Assembly: GCA_902573985.1 (NCBI GenBank)
Contig: CACGLS010000001.1
Span: 124,001 to 188,000 of the forward strand
Direction: 5' to 3'
DNA from: an uncultured Pelagibacteraceae bacterium
Lineage (GTDB): Bacteria; Pseudomonadota; Alphaproteobacteria; Pelagibacterales; Pelagibacteraceae
DNA: 64,000 nucleotides
The translations under genes and the position numbers were made by a program. This document shows positions 27,261 through 35,090 of this stretch, one piece after another (position 1 is the stretch's first letter; each line of letters opens with the position of its first letter). The notes below the pieces were generated by a model that was not told where the DNA came from, made no database searches, and worked only from the letters and a program-made list of their open reading frames with translations.

Positions 27261-27273
27261 AATAAGGATTAGA

Positions 27274-27579
27274 ATGAAAAGATTTTATTTTACGATTTTA
27301 TACACATTATTTTTAATTTCATTAATTGGTTGCCAAACTGTCTCAAAGAAAATTGAAGATACGACAACTAAAGAAGAGCAGGAATTAAGCAAATGGTTAA
27401 ATAAACCTGAAGAAGATCTTAAAAATTTTTATGGCCAACCTGATAAAGTTGAATTTTTAAAAACAAGAAATAGAAATTACGTCTATATAACTGAAAAGTA
27501 TAAAATTAAGTGTGAGCGTAAGTTTGAGATAAACTCAATGAATATTGTGGTTGGTTTTAGTAGCAAAAATTGCTTTTAA
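27274..27579 (+). CDS. Small envelope lipoprotein
   Basis: 101 aa. Signal peptide with lipobox LIGC (Cys about residue 20) followed by a charged helix (KKIEDTTTKEEQELSKWL) and a short alpha/beta domain, NFYGQPDKVEFLKTRN, that resembles the BamE/SmpA-like repeat fold only loosely. Two Cys near the C-terminus. No confident family. Preceded by AAGGA; ends just before a hairpin shared with hsp20. Confidence 0.75.
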   Translation: MKRFYFTILYTLFLISLIGCQTVSKKIEDTTTKEEQELSKWLNKPEEDLKNFYGQPDKVEFLKTRNRNYVYITEKYKIKCERKFEINSMNIVVGFSSKNCF

Positions 27580-27584
27580 TTACC

Positions 27585-27604
27585 TGCGGAGTAAATACTC
27601 CGCA
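27585..27604. terminator. Hairpin between convergent genes
   Basis: TGCGGAG / CTCCGCA perfect 7-bp stem with loop TAAATA, extended by TTAC/GTAA after one mismatch. It lies between the lipoprotein stop (27579) and hsp20 stop (27617). Neither side has a strong T run, so Rho-independent termination would be weak; it may act as a 3' stabiliser. Confidence 0.6.
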
Positions 27605-27616
27605 AGTAAGGTAAAC

Positions 27617-28060
27617 TTATTTAATTTCAATAAGTCTTTTTTTCTTAATTTCAGGGATAATTTTTTCACAAGAAACAGTCAGTAAACCATCTTTTAGCTC
27701 AGCACCATTCACTTTTACATCATCTGCAATTGTAAATGATCTAGCAAAAGATCTTTGCGATATTCCTCGATGAATAACTTCATCACCTTCTTTTTCTTCA
27801 GTTCTTTTAACGTCTTTTGTTTTTACAGTTAAAAGATTATCTTCATATTCAACTTCAACATCATCTTTGCCAAAGCCAGCAACTGCTACTTCGATAGCAT
27901 ACTTATCTTTGCCTGCTTTTCGGATGTTGTATGGCGGATAATTGGTTTGTACACCAAGATTGCCATTCCCTAACATAGACTCGAACTGATCAAACATGTC
28001 GTCGAATCCAATGCTAAAAGGTCTAAGTGAATTAAAGATCGATAGATCCTTACTTGTCAT
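27617..28060 (-). CDS. Small heat-shock protein Hsp20 (IbpA-like)
   Basis: ATP-independent holdase chaperone, 147 aa. Alpha-crystallin domain from about residue 35: NYPPYNIRKAGKDKYAIEVAVAGF family start (only partly quoted), GFGKDDVEVEYEDNLLTVKT, GISQRSFARSF and C-terminal VNGAELKDGLLTV, with the I-x-I-like tail. The ATG at 28060 is chosen over an upstream in-frame codon because AAGGAGG lies 6 nt before it. Promoter and leader look heat-regulated at both transcription and translation (see separate entries). Confidence 0.95.
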   Translation of the reverse strand: MTSKDLSIFNSLRPFSIGFDDMFDQFESMLGNGNLGVQTNYPPYNIRKAGKDKYAIEVAVAGFGKDDVEVEYEDNLLTVKTKDVKRTEEKEGDEVIHRGISQRSFARSFTIADDVKVNGAELKDGLLTVSCEKIIPEIKKKRLIEIK

Positions 28061-28111
28061 ATATCCTCCTTTGTTAGCAAGGTTAATGTCAGCCCCATTT
28101 GGCAACCGACA
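28061..28111 (-). ncRNA. Candidate ROSE-like RNA thermometer in hsp20 leader
   Basis: Minus-strand leader of about 50 nt folds as two hairpins. The start-proximal one (28065-28082) pairs CCTTGCT with the Shine-Dalgarno AGGAGG across loop AACAA: C-G, C-G, U-A, U-G, bulged G, C-G, U-A. The UUGCU-opposite-AGGA arrangement with an extra G is the defining core of ROSE thermometers, which control small heat-shock genes in alpha- and gammaproteobacteria. The first hairpin (28087-28111) has stem TGTC/GACA continued by wobble pairs and also holds a TTGCC/GGGG bulged-G step. Confidence 0.68.
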
Positions 28112-28117
28112 ATGTAG

Positions 28118-28145
28118 ATATGGGAATTATTTTTATTTTTTCAAG
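28118..28145 (-). promoter_or_regulatory. Sigma-32 (RpoH)-type promoter of hsp20
   Basis: On the minus strand CTTGAAA (28145-28139) and CCCATAT (28124-28118) are 14 nt apart, matching the RpoH consensus CTTGAAA-N11-15-CCCCATNT almost fully. It lies 58 nt upstream of the hsp20 ATG and partly in the 11-nt region next to the ptrB stop. Transcription would begin near 28111, at the base of the first leader hairpin. Confidence 0.75.
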
Positions 28146-28149
28146 ATTA

Positions 28150-30234
28150 TTATTTTAAAATTTTTGCAGATTTTAAAATAAAAGAATATTCTTCTGCTAG
28201 TTCTGTGATCGCATTGTCGCGGCCAGACATTCCTCCATGACCTGCTGCTTCCATTTTACATTTTAATAATTGAAAATTATTATCAGTTTTTGTCTCTCTA
28301 AGTTTTGCAATATATTTTACTGGCTCAGAGTAAAGGACTCTATTGTCAAACAGAGAAGTTGTAATTAGCATCGGTGGGTAATCTTTTTTACTAAGATTGT
28401 TATAAGGCGCATAAGATAAGATATACTCAAAATATTCCTTACTTTTTATCGGGTTTCCCCACATCTCCCATTCGCCTGGTGTTAAGGGTAATTTCTCATT
28501 TAACATTGTTGTCATTGTGTCTACAAATGGAACTAATAAAAGCATTCCAAAAAATAAATCTGGTGCCATATTAGCTACAGCTCCGCCAGTAAGACCTCCA
28601 GCAGATCCACCATAAAAACAAATTCCACCTTTGTATGTGTATCTTTGCTCTATGAGATGATTTGCGCAAGCTATATAATCTAAAAAAGTATTTTTCTTAA
28701 ATTTTTTTTTACCCTTTTCATGATGTTTATCTCCTAAATCACCTCCACCTCTTACATGAGCTATCGCAAAGGTAATTCCTCTATCAATTAAACAAAATCT
28801 TGAAGCACTAAAAGATGGAGATATACTATGTTTGTATGCTCCGTAGGCATATAAAAGAATTTTTGATTTTCCATCCTGTTTTGCTGTTTTCAATCTAACT
28901 AAACTAATAGGTATCATTTGACCGTCATGAGACTCAGCTTTTATTCTTTCAACAACATAATTACTGGAGTCATGCCCAGATGGAACTTCTGTTTGTTTTA
29001 CTAATTTTTTTTGCTTTGAGACGATGTCATACTCATATACTTGTCCTGGAGTTGCCATACTCTCCCAACCAACTCTTATCATTGTAGTATTTGTGTCTTT
29101 TTGCATTAAAGAAACTCCAGGAACGCCTATTGGTTCATCTGAAATCTTGATTTCTTCTTCTTTGTTAGTTTTAATATTTCTTACAAAAAGTTTTGGGATA
29201 GCATCAGACTTTTCTGATCTAAGGATATAATCATCTAAAAATTCGAACCCACCAATAACAGTTTCTTTTTTTGCGGGGATAAAAACTTCTAATTTATCTA
29301 TCTGATTTGTCTTACATCTGAGTACCTTATAATCCCTAGCCTCTTCATTGGTGTGAACATAAAAATAACCTTGCCAAGAGTCTATTGAATAACGAACATC
29401 ATTTTTTCTTTTTTGAAAAAGCGTGGGTTTAATTTCTTTGGCTCCAGTGGGAAAAAAATATTCTTCAGTTGTGATGTGATCGGAAGTTCCAATTATGAAA
29501 TATTTTTCATCAGAAGTAATGCTTATACCACAAGTAAAAGTTTCATCTTTTTCCTCAAATATTAGCTGATCTTGATCTGTTGATGTTCCAAGAACATGTT
29601 TGAAAATTTGTCTTGGTCTATGATATTTATCTAATTTTGAATAGAAAAAACTTTTGCTATCTAAAGCCCAAGTAACACTGCCACTAGTATTTTCAACTAT
29701 ATCTTTTTCATTTTTTCCAGTTCTAAGATCTCTTAAATAGATCTTATAATATTCTGATCCTTTTAAATCGAGAGAATATGCAATAAAATTATCACAATAA
29801 GAAGCGCTAACAGTGCCAACTCCAAAATACTCTGAACCGGATTTCTTCTTCTCTAAATCTCCATCAAAAAAAATTTCTTCGGGTTTAGAACCATCAATCA
29901 GTTGCCTCATTCTTTTACCGTAATTACCCTTAGCTTCTGTTTTTGACCAATAATAATATCTTCTATCTTTATATTTTAATCCAGTGTCATCTAATTTAAT
30001 TTTTCCTTTTATTTCGTTAAATAAATTTTTCTGTAATTCTGCAACGTCTGTGAAGTAGTCTTCAGTTATTTTGTTGTTTGCCTCTATATAATCCTTGACC
30101 TCAGTATTTAACTTTTTTGGATCCTTTAAAACTTCAAGGATATTTGGCTGATCAACCCATGAATAATCATCTTCTAGTGGAATCCCGTGATAATTTTTCG
30201 TAGTCTTTATTTTTTTAAGTTTTGGTATATTCAT
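28150..30234 (-). CDS. ptrB: Oligopeptidase B (S9 family serine peptidase)
   Basis: 694-aa cytoplasmic peptidase cutting after basic residues in short peptides. N-terminal beta-propeller (about residues 60-400) with the family start HGIPLEDDYSWV; C-terminal alpha/beta hydrolase with nucleophile elbow YGGSAGG, Asp region LLITTSLFDNRV, and His in AAGHGGMSGR. Length fits PtrB. Only 13 nt separate its ATG from the divergent J-protein ATG, so its promoter must overlap that gene. Confidence 0.93.
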   Translation of the reverse strand: MNIPKLKKIKTTKNYHGIPLEDDYSWVDQPNILEVLKDPKKLNTEVKDYIEANNKITEDYFTDVAELQKNLFNEIKGKIKLDDTGLKYKDRRYYYWSKTEAKGNYGKRMRQLIDGSKPEEIFFDGDLEKKKSGSEYFGVGTVSASYCDNFIAYSLDLKGSEYYKIYLRDLRTGKNEKDIVENTSGSVTWALDSKSFFYSKLDKYHRPRQIFKHVLGTSTDQDQLIFEEKDETFTCGISITSDEKYFIIGTSDHITTEEYFFPTGAKEIKPTLFQKRKNDVRYSIDSWQGYFYVHTNEEARDYKVLRCKTNQIDKLEVFIPAKKETVIGGFEFLDDYILRSEKSDAIPKLFVRNIKTNKEEEIKISDEPIGVPGVSLMQKDTNTTMIRVGWESMATPGQVYEYDIVSKQKKLVKQTEVPSGHDSSNYVVERIKAESHDGQMIPISLVRLKTAKQDGKSKILLYAYGAYKHSISPSFSASRFCLIDRGITFAIAHVRGGGDLGDKHHEKGKKKFKKNTFLDYIACANHLIEQRYTYKGGICFYGGSAGGLTGGAVANMAPDLFFGMLLLVPFVDTMTTMLNEKLPLTPGEWEMWGNPIKSKEYFEYILSYAPYNNLSKKDYPPMLITTSLFDNRVLYSEPVKYIAKLRETKTDNNFQLLKCKMEAAGHGGMSGRDNAITELAEEYSFILKSAKILK

Positions 30235-30247
30235 ACTGGGAAATTAT

Positions 30248-30760
30248 ATGAATTTGTTTTTGTTGGGAATTATCATTTTCGTCGTAATCTACCTTTTTCT
30301 AAATTGGTTCGCTAGGGCTAGTTCAAAAAAGATAGCGACAACTATAAAAAAAATCGCAATTTATATATCATTGATTTTAGCTGTTTTGTTTACCATTGGA
30401 GGAAAATTTATCTTTAGTCTTCCTATGTGGTTGATCCTGCTCTCTGGACTTAAAATCAAAGGATTTACTGCTCTACAAATGTATCAATTATGGAGATTAA
30501 TTCAGTTTATGAAAAATAATGCTGGAAGATTTTCCAAAGGGGATTTCAGTCAAACACCTGGATCATCAAGTCTTACATCAGAAGAGGCTTATAAATTATT
30601 AGGACTAAAAAAGGGCGCCAGTAAAGAACAAGTTTTAAAAGCAGCTAACCAATTACAAAAAAAAATTCATCCTGATATGAACCGTAATGTAGACAGTTCT
30701 AGATTGAGTCAATTAGTCAATGAAGCAAAAGAAAAAATAATAAAAACTGATTTTAGTTAG
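30248..30760 (+). CDS. Membrane-anchored DnaJ-domain protein
   Basis: 170 aa. Two hydrophobic helices (about residues 2-20 and 33-66), a linker rich in Gly/Ser (about 96-110), then a C-terminal J domain, EEAYKLLGLKKGASKEQVL to KKIHPDMNRN, retaining HPD. Architecture (membrane helix, then C-terminal J domain) resembles mitochondrial Tim14/Pam18 and alphaproteobacterial homologues. Probably recruits DnaK to the inner membrane. Ends 8 nt inside the convergent GT9 gene. Confidence 0.82.
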   Translation: MNLFLLGIIIFVVIYLFLNWFARASSKKIATTIKKIAIYISLILAVLFTIGGKFIFSLPMWLILLSGLKIKGFTALQMYQLWRLIQFMKNNAGRFSKGDFSQTPGSSSLTSEEAYKLLGLKKGASKEQVLKAANQLQKKIHPDMNRNVDSSRLSQLVNEAKEKIIKTDFS

Positions 30761-31712
30761 TAAGAAGATAAATTGATTTCGTTAATACTTTTTCAAATGA
30801 AATTTTTTTTGCACCTAAAGTATTATGAGTTGTAGTATATTCAGTCTCACCATCAGGAATAATAAGATCAATATTTTTTGAATACCTACCATATGCTTGA
30901 ACAGGACTGTCCATAAATAAGCCTAAGCATTTTATATTTAATGCTGATGAGATGTGCAACCATCCTGTGTCATTTCCAATATACAAATCACAATTTTTAA
31001 TTATTGGCAATGTTTCACTTATTTTTAAATCTTGAAAAGAAAAACAACTTTCTTTTATTTTTGAGTTAAATATTTTATTTGTTAATTCTTTATCTTCTTT
31101 TCCTGCTGCAATATAAAATTTTGATGGTATCCTTTTATTTATAGCCTCACATAATTTAATATAGTTTTGTACATCCCATCTTTTAGTTGGGCCACTAGCA
31201 GATACACCGATACAAATATGTTTATAATTTTTAGAAAATTTATGTTTTGAAGACTCAATTTCATTTTCATCAATATATAGTTCCGGTTGTGTGGATACAA
31301 TAATACCTAGTTCATCTTCAGTAAAAATTTTTGCTGAAGTTACAATATTATCTTTTTTTCTAAACAACGGATATTGAGCTATATTTTTTATACCAGCAAG
31401 TTTTGATATTAATAAATATCTTAAAGAACTGTTGTAAATAAATACCTTATCGAATTTTTTTTCTCTTAATTTTTTGGATAAATTAAAAAAACCTGAAACT
31501 CCATCATGAATACCAAGTCCATTATTTTTCCTGTCTAAAATTATTATTTCATCAATATGTTTATCTTTTTTTAAAAGCTCAGATGCTCTTGAATTCTCTT
31601 TGGCTAAAATTGAAACTTTTTTTTTAAACTTATTTGAAATTGCATGAATATAAGGTAGATAAATAACCATATCACCCATACCGATTTTTGGTTGTATTAC
31701 TAAAATTTTCAT
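30753..31712 (-). CDS. Glycosyltransferase family 9 (heptosyltransferase-like)
   Basis: 319 aa, GT-B fold. N-terminal MKILVIQPKIGMGDMVIYLP and C-terminal GNDTGWLHISSAL with the nucleotide-sugar Asp and following CLGLF are the GT9 signatures. Family members add heptose to lipopolysaccharide core. No other LPS-core genes are adjacent, so acceptor is uncertain. Divergent, 46-bp spacer, from the DapA-family gene. Confidence 0.85.
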   Translation of the reverse strand: MKILVIQPKIGMGDMVIYLPYIHAISNKFKKKVSILAKENSRASELLKKDKHIDEIIILDRKNNGLGIHDGVSGFFNLSKKLREKKFDKVFIYNSSLRYLLISKLAGIKNIAQYPLFRKKDNIVTSAKIFTEDELGIIVSTQPELYIDENEIESSKHKFSKNYKHICIGVSASGPTKRWDVQNYIKLCEAINKRIPSKFYIAAGKEDKELTNKIFNSKIKESCFSFQDLKISETLPIIKNCDLYIGNDTGWLHISSALNIKCLGLFMDSPVQAYGRYSKNIDLIIPDGETEYTTTHNTLGAKKISFEKVLTKSIYLLTN

Positions 31713-31758
31713 TCTAAATTTAACTATATATCTTAGATTAAATAATTTAGGTAAGATT

Positions 31759-32643
31759 ATGATTAAAAAAGGAATTTACGCTGCAAGCCTAAGCATTCTA
31801 AACCACAATAGAACATTAGACATTCAGGGCACTATTGATCATGCAGTCAATGCAATCAAAAACGGCTTACATGGTGTATTCTTTTTTGGCTCAACAGGAC
31901 AAAGTCAACTCATTTCAATGAATGAAAAGAAAGAATTTATATCAAAAATATCAAACCATAAAAAGAGAAGACAATTTTTTTTAGGCACAGGTAATAATTC
32001 CTTAAATGAAAATATTGATCTAATTAAATACTCCATGGAATTTGATTTTAAAGATTTTTTAATAATGCCTCCTGCATACTACAAAGGTAATACAGATGAA
32101 GGAGTATTTGATTTTTATTCAAGAATTATTAAAGCTGCTCCAAAAATAAAAATTATTCTTTATAACTTTGAAAAATTGAGTGGGTATAAATTTTCAGTAA
32201 ATTCTGTAAATACATTAGTTAAAGCTTTCCCTGAAAATATTGTTGGTTGTAAAGATTCGAGTTATAATTTGTTTGAGACTTTGAAGATAAAAAATTTTTT
32301 AATGTTTCCTGGTTCAGAAACTAAATTATTAAAAGGTCTTGAACTCGGATGTGCAGGCTGCATATCGGCTGTGACTAACGTCACACATTATCTTGCTAGA
32401 CAAGTTTTTGATGATTTCGAGGAAAAAAAAGTTCAAACAAAAAATAGGCAATTAATTGCAGTCAGAGAAGTTTTTGATCAATATAATTTAATTCCAGCTT
32501 TGCATAGTTTTCATTCGATTAAAGATGAAAATTATAAGAATATATTACCTCCACTTACTTTATTAAGTGAAGAAAAACAGAGAGAATTAGTTGAAAAATT
32601 AAATAAACTTAAATTTTCAAGTAAAAAAAACTTAGCGGCTTAA
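31759..32643 (+). CDS. Dihydrodipicolinate synthase/N-acetylneuraminate lyase family aldolase
   Basis: 294-aa TIM-barrel class I aldolase. The Schiff-base Lys is in NIVGCKDSS (about residue 165) and the Tyr in IILYNFEKLSG. The substrate loop GSTGQSQLISMNEK resembles the GTTGE of DapA but has Gly-Gln. Real DapA acts in lysine synthesis; this divergent copy more likely acts on a 2-keto acid. Divergent from a GT9 gene, followed 3 nt later by cfa. Confidence 0.78.
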   Translation: MIKKGIYAASLSILNHNRTLDIQGTIDHAVNAIKNGLHGVFFFGSTGQSQLISMNEKKEFISKISNHKKRRQFFLGTGNNSLNENIDLIKYSMEFDFKDFLIMPPAYYKGNTDEGVFDFYSRIIKAAPKIKIILYNFEKLSGYKFSVNSVNTLVKAFPENIVGCKDSSYNLFETLKIKNFLMFPGSETKLLKGLELGCAGCISAVTNVTHYLARQVFDDFEEKKVQTKNRQLIAVREVFDQYNLIPALHSFHSIKDENYKNILPPLTLLSEEKQRELVEKLNKLKFSSKKNLAA

Positions 32644-32646
32644 ATT

Positions 32647-33852
32647 ATGATATTAGCTAGAGTCTTATCAAAAATTTATAAAAAAGATGGAGTCATTCTA
32701 ATTGACTCAAAGGGTCAAAAATATATTTGTGGTAATCCAAGATCAGAAAAACCTATAACTTTAAAACTTTTAAAAGAAAGCCTTGAGACTAAATTAATTT
32801 TATTTCCCGAGATAGCCTTTCCGGAAGCATATATGAATGAAGAACTTACAATTGAGAATGCTTCTTTAAGAGAATTTATTTTAAGTTTTGTTGAAAATCT
32901 TGGAAGAACCGAGGTTTCACTGCCAAGTTTAATTTCCAAAAAGATATATGGCATTTGGCGGACTTTAACAAATTTTAATTTTCCTGGAAAATCAAAAAAA
33001 AATATTGAACATCATTATGATGTAGGTGGCGCTAAAGGAGAAAAGCTTTATGATTTGTTTTTAGATAAAAAATTACGTCAATATTCAATGGCTATGTGGT
33101 TTGATGACACTAAAACATTAGAAGAGGCTCAACAAAATAAAGTGGATCATATAATTAAAAAATTAGATATTAAACCTGGTATGAGAGTTTTAGATGTGGG
33201 ATGCGGTTGGGGCGGTCTAGCTTTTGAAATGGCTAAAACAAAGGGGTGTGAAGTTCTAGGAATTACTTTAAGTAAGAATCAATTAGACTACTGTAAAAAA
33301 AAAGCAAAAGAACTAAACTTACATAATCAAGTAAAGTTTGAGATTTTGGATTACAGAAATGTTACAGGTAAATTTGATAGAGTGGCAAGTGTGGGCGCTT
33401 TTGAACATTTTGGACGTAAATTCTATAATATTTTCTTTAAAAAAATGAATGAAGTTTTGAAAGATGATGGAATATTTTTGCTTCACACAATTGGTGTAGT
33501 AGACAAACCCTCGCCTGCAAATCTTTTCATTCAAAAATATATTTTTCCTGGCGGGGTTTGTCCCTCATTAAGCCAAATCATAACTCCAATAGAAAAGACC
33601 GGTTTAATTGTAAATGATGTAGAAACATTAATTAGGCACTACGATAAAACCCTAGAAAGCTGGTTGAAACGATTTTTAGCAAATAAAAGCAAAGTAAAAG
33701 ATTTATTCGATGAAAAATTTGTAAAGTGTTATGAATATTATATGGCATCGTGCGAAGCGGCTTTTAAATATAGAGACCTTGTAGTTTTTCAATTACAAAT
33801 TGTGAAAAACTTTAATAACGCCAAAAGAACAAGAAACTACCTTTATTCCTGA
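32647..33852 (+). CDS. cfa: Cyclopropane-fatty-acyl-phospholipid synthase
   Basis: SAM-dependent enzyme modifying unsaturated membrane lipids, 401 aa. N-terminal lipid-binding region, then SAM motif RVLDVGCGWGGLAFEMAK (about residues 180-197), ITLSKNQLDY, bicarbonate/active-site GAFEHFGRK and FIQKYIFPGG. Close to the DapA-family gene (3 nt). Related mycolic-type methyltransferases share the motif, but overall length and FPGG segment favour Cfa. Confidence 0.93.
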   Translation: MILARVLSKIYKKDGVILIDSKGQKYICGNPRSEKPITLKLLKESLETKLILFPEIAFPEAYMNEELTIENASLREFILSFVENLGRTEVSLPSLISKKIYGIWRTLTNFNFPGKSKKNIEHHYDVGGAKGEKLYDLFLDKKLRQYSMAMWFDDTKTLEEAQQNKVDHIIKKLDIKPGMRVLDVGCGWGGLAFEMAKTKGCEVLGITLSKNQLDYCKKKAKELNLHNQVKFEILDYRNVTGKFDRVASVGAFEHFGRKFYNIFFKKMNEVLKDDGIFLLHTIGVVDKPSPANLFIQKYIFPGGVCPSLSQIITPIEKTGLIVNDVETLIRHYDKTLESWLKRFLANKSKVKDLFDEKFVKCYEYYMASCEAAFKYRDLVVFQLQIVKNFNNAKRTRNYLYS

Positions 33853-33854
33853 AA

Positions 33855-33878
33855 ACTGTTATTAAATAAGATAACAGT
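33855..33878. repeat. Perfect 8-bp inverted repeat abutting a start codon
   Basis: ACTGTTAT and ATAACAGT flank an 8-nt loop TAAATAAG; the right arm ends at the base before the ATG (33879). It occupies the position of a Shine-Dalgarno, and none is visible. Possible operator or mRNA hairpin, here before a gene for a basic putative nucleic-acid-binding protein. No T tract, so not an obvious cfa terminator. Confidence 0.5.
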
Positions 33879-35090
33879 ATGAAAATAAAGAAAAAGAAGC
33901 TTAAGAAAAATAAATCAATTAAATCAGCAAGATTTAAATCTAGAAAATCTGCAAAAAAAAGAAAAAAAGCTTCTAAAAGAAAATCAAAAATTAAAAGATC
34001 AGTAAAAAAAAGAAGAAAACAAATTAAGAATCGAAAAAAGAAAATTGTTTTATCAAGATCAAAACATAAAAAAACTCAGAAAACAAGAGCAGTAGTTTCA
34101 GGAATTTTAAGCTTAAGTGACAAAATTAAATCAATGCTAAGGTTTAATTTTAATTTAGATAAATCTCTTCAAAATTTTTTTCAAAGCATTTCTAACCGAG
34201 TTTCAAATATTAAAAAAGTTATTCAAGAAGAAAGAGTTAAGCAAAAGCAGAGAAAAATTAAAGAAATGGAGAGAGAAAAAATAGAGGCTAAGAAACGCTT
34301 CATGCAACAAGAGGAAATAGCATTAAAAGCCAAAACTCGTGAACTTAAAGAGGAGAAAGAGCTAAGTCGCCAATTATCAATCGATCTAAAAAGATTTTTG
34401 CGCGAGGATCAAGCTGAACTCAGACGAGAACGCGCAGAGAAACAAAGGAAGTTTTTAGAACAAATACAGCTAGAGAAGAAAATAGAAAGCTTTGTCCGTA
34501 GAGAGGAAAAAGAAGTTCAAGCGCTCTCAAAATATGTTTTAAATCAACAGAGAGAGTCTTATGAAGAAGTCAAAATACGAATAGATAAAATTAAAGAGAA
34601 ATACAAAGCTTTAAGACAACAAAAAGTTGAGGAAGCAATTAGAGAAAGACTAACTCAATTTGGTGTTGAAGTGCAAGACAGTGATACTAAAGAAATTTTA
34701 TTAGAGAAGGAGAGAGTTTATAATGAGGAGCGAGAGAAGGTAGAGTATGCGCTTGAGTCTTTCTATAGGGCTTCCCACTCACTTTGTTTTATGATTTCAA
34801 AAAGATATTTAAGCAAACATCTTCCTATAATGAGGTGTATAGATAAAAGGATAGAGGAGTCAGCTATTTATATTAAATGGGATGATACGCCTGAAGACGA
34901 GTTTCTTCTTTGTATCTATTTAAAAGATGATGCTCCCACTGAAGGAATAGTTATTGAGGACAAAACAGATCCAGAAAAAAATATTTCAAAAGACTTTAGG
35001 AGAGATCAAATCTTTGATGCTTCAGATTTTATGGTAGACTCACTTACTGCGTTACTTGATAGAGAAAGAAATAAAAGAAAAGCTAGTTGA
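33879..35090 (+). CDS. Lys/Arg-tailed coiled-coil protein of unknown function
   Basis: 403 aa, no family recognised. Residues 1-70 are almost all Lys, Arg and Ser (for example KKRKKASKRKSKIKRSVKK), like a histone-H1 or AlgP-type tail. Residues about 110-300 form a long charged coiled coil. Residues about 300-395 look globular, with YIKWDDTPEDEFLLCIYL and a conserved-looking FRRDQIFDASDFMVDSL. Likely a nucleoid- or RNA-associated structural protein (inference). A perfect inverted repeat abuts the start; the 3' end overlaps the convergent hydrolase by 8 nt. Confidence 0.8.
   Translation: MKIKKKKLKKNKSIKSARFKSRKSAKKRKKASKRKSKIKRSVKKRRKQIKNRKKKIVLSRSKHKKTQKTRAVVSGILSLSDKIKSMLRFNFNLDKSLQNFFQSISNRVSNIKKVIQEERVKQKQRKIKEMEREKIEAKKRFMQQEEIALKAKTRELKEEKELSRQLSIDLKRFLREDQAELRRERAEKQRKFLEQIQLEKKIESFVRREEKEVQALSKYVLNQQRESYEEVKIRIDKIKEKYKALRQQKVEEAIRERLTQFGVEVQDSDTKEILLEKERVYNEEREKVEYALESFYRASHSLCFMISKRYLSKHLPIMRCIDKRIEESAIYIKWDDTPEDEFLLCIYLKDDAPTEGIVIEDKTDPEKNISKDFRRDQIFDASDFMVDSLTALLDRERNKRKAS

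Noticed and set aside
27139-27273. Possible purine riboswitch before the NCS2 permease
   Set aside because: Neither the three-way junction nor the conserved loop bases were found on the minus strand.
31759-32643. Primary dapA for lysine synthesis
   Set aside because: GSTGQ loop and general divergence, plus no lysine genes nearby, make a different 2-keto acid aldolase more likely.
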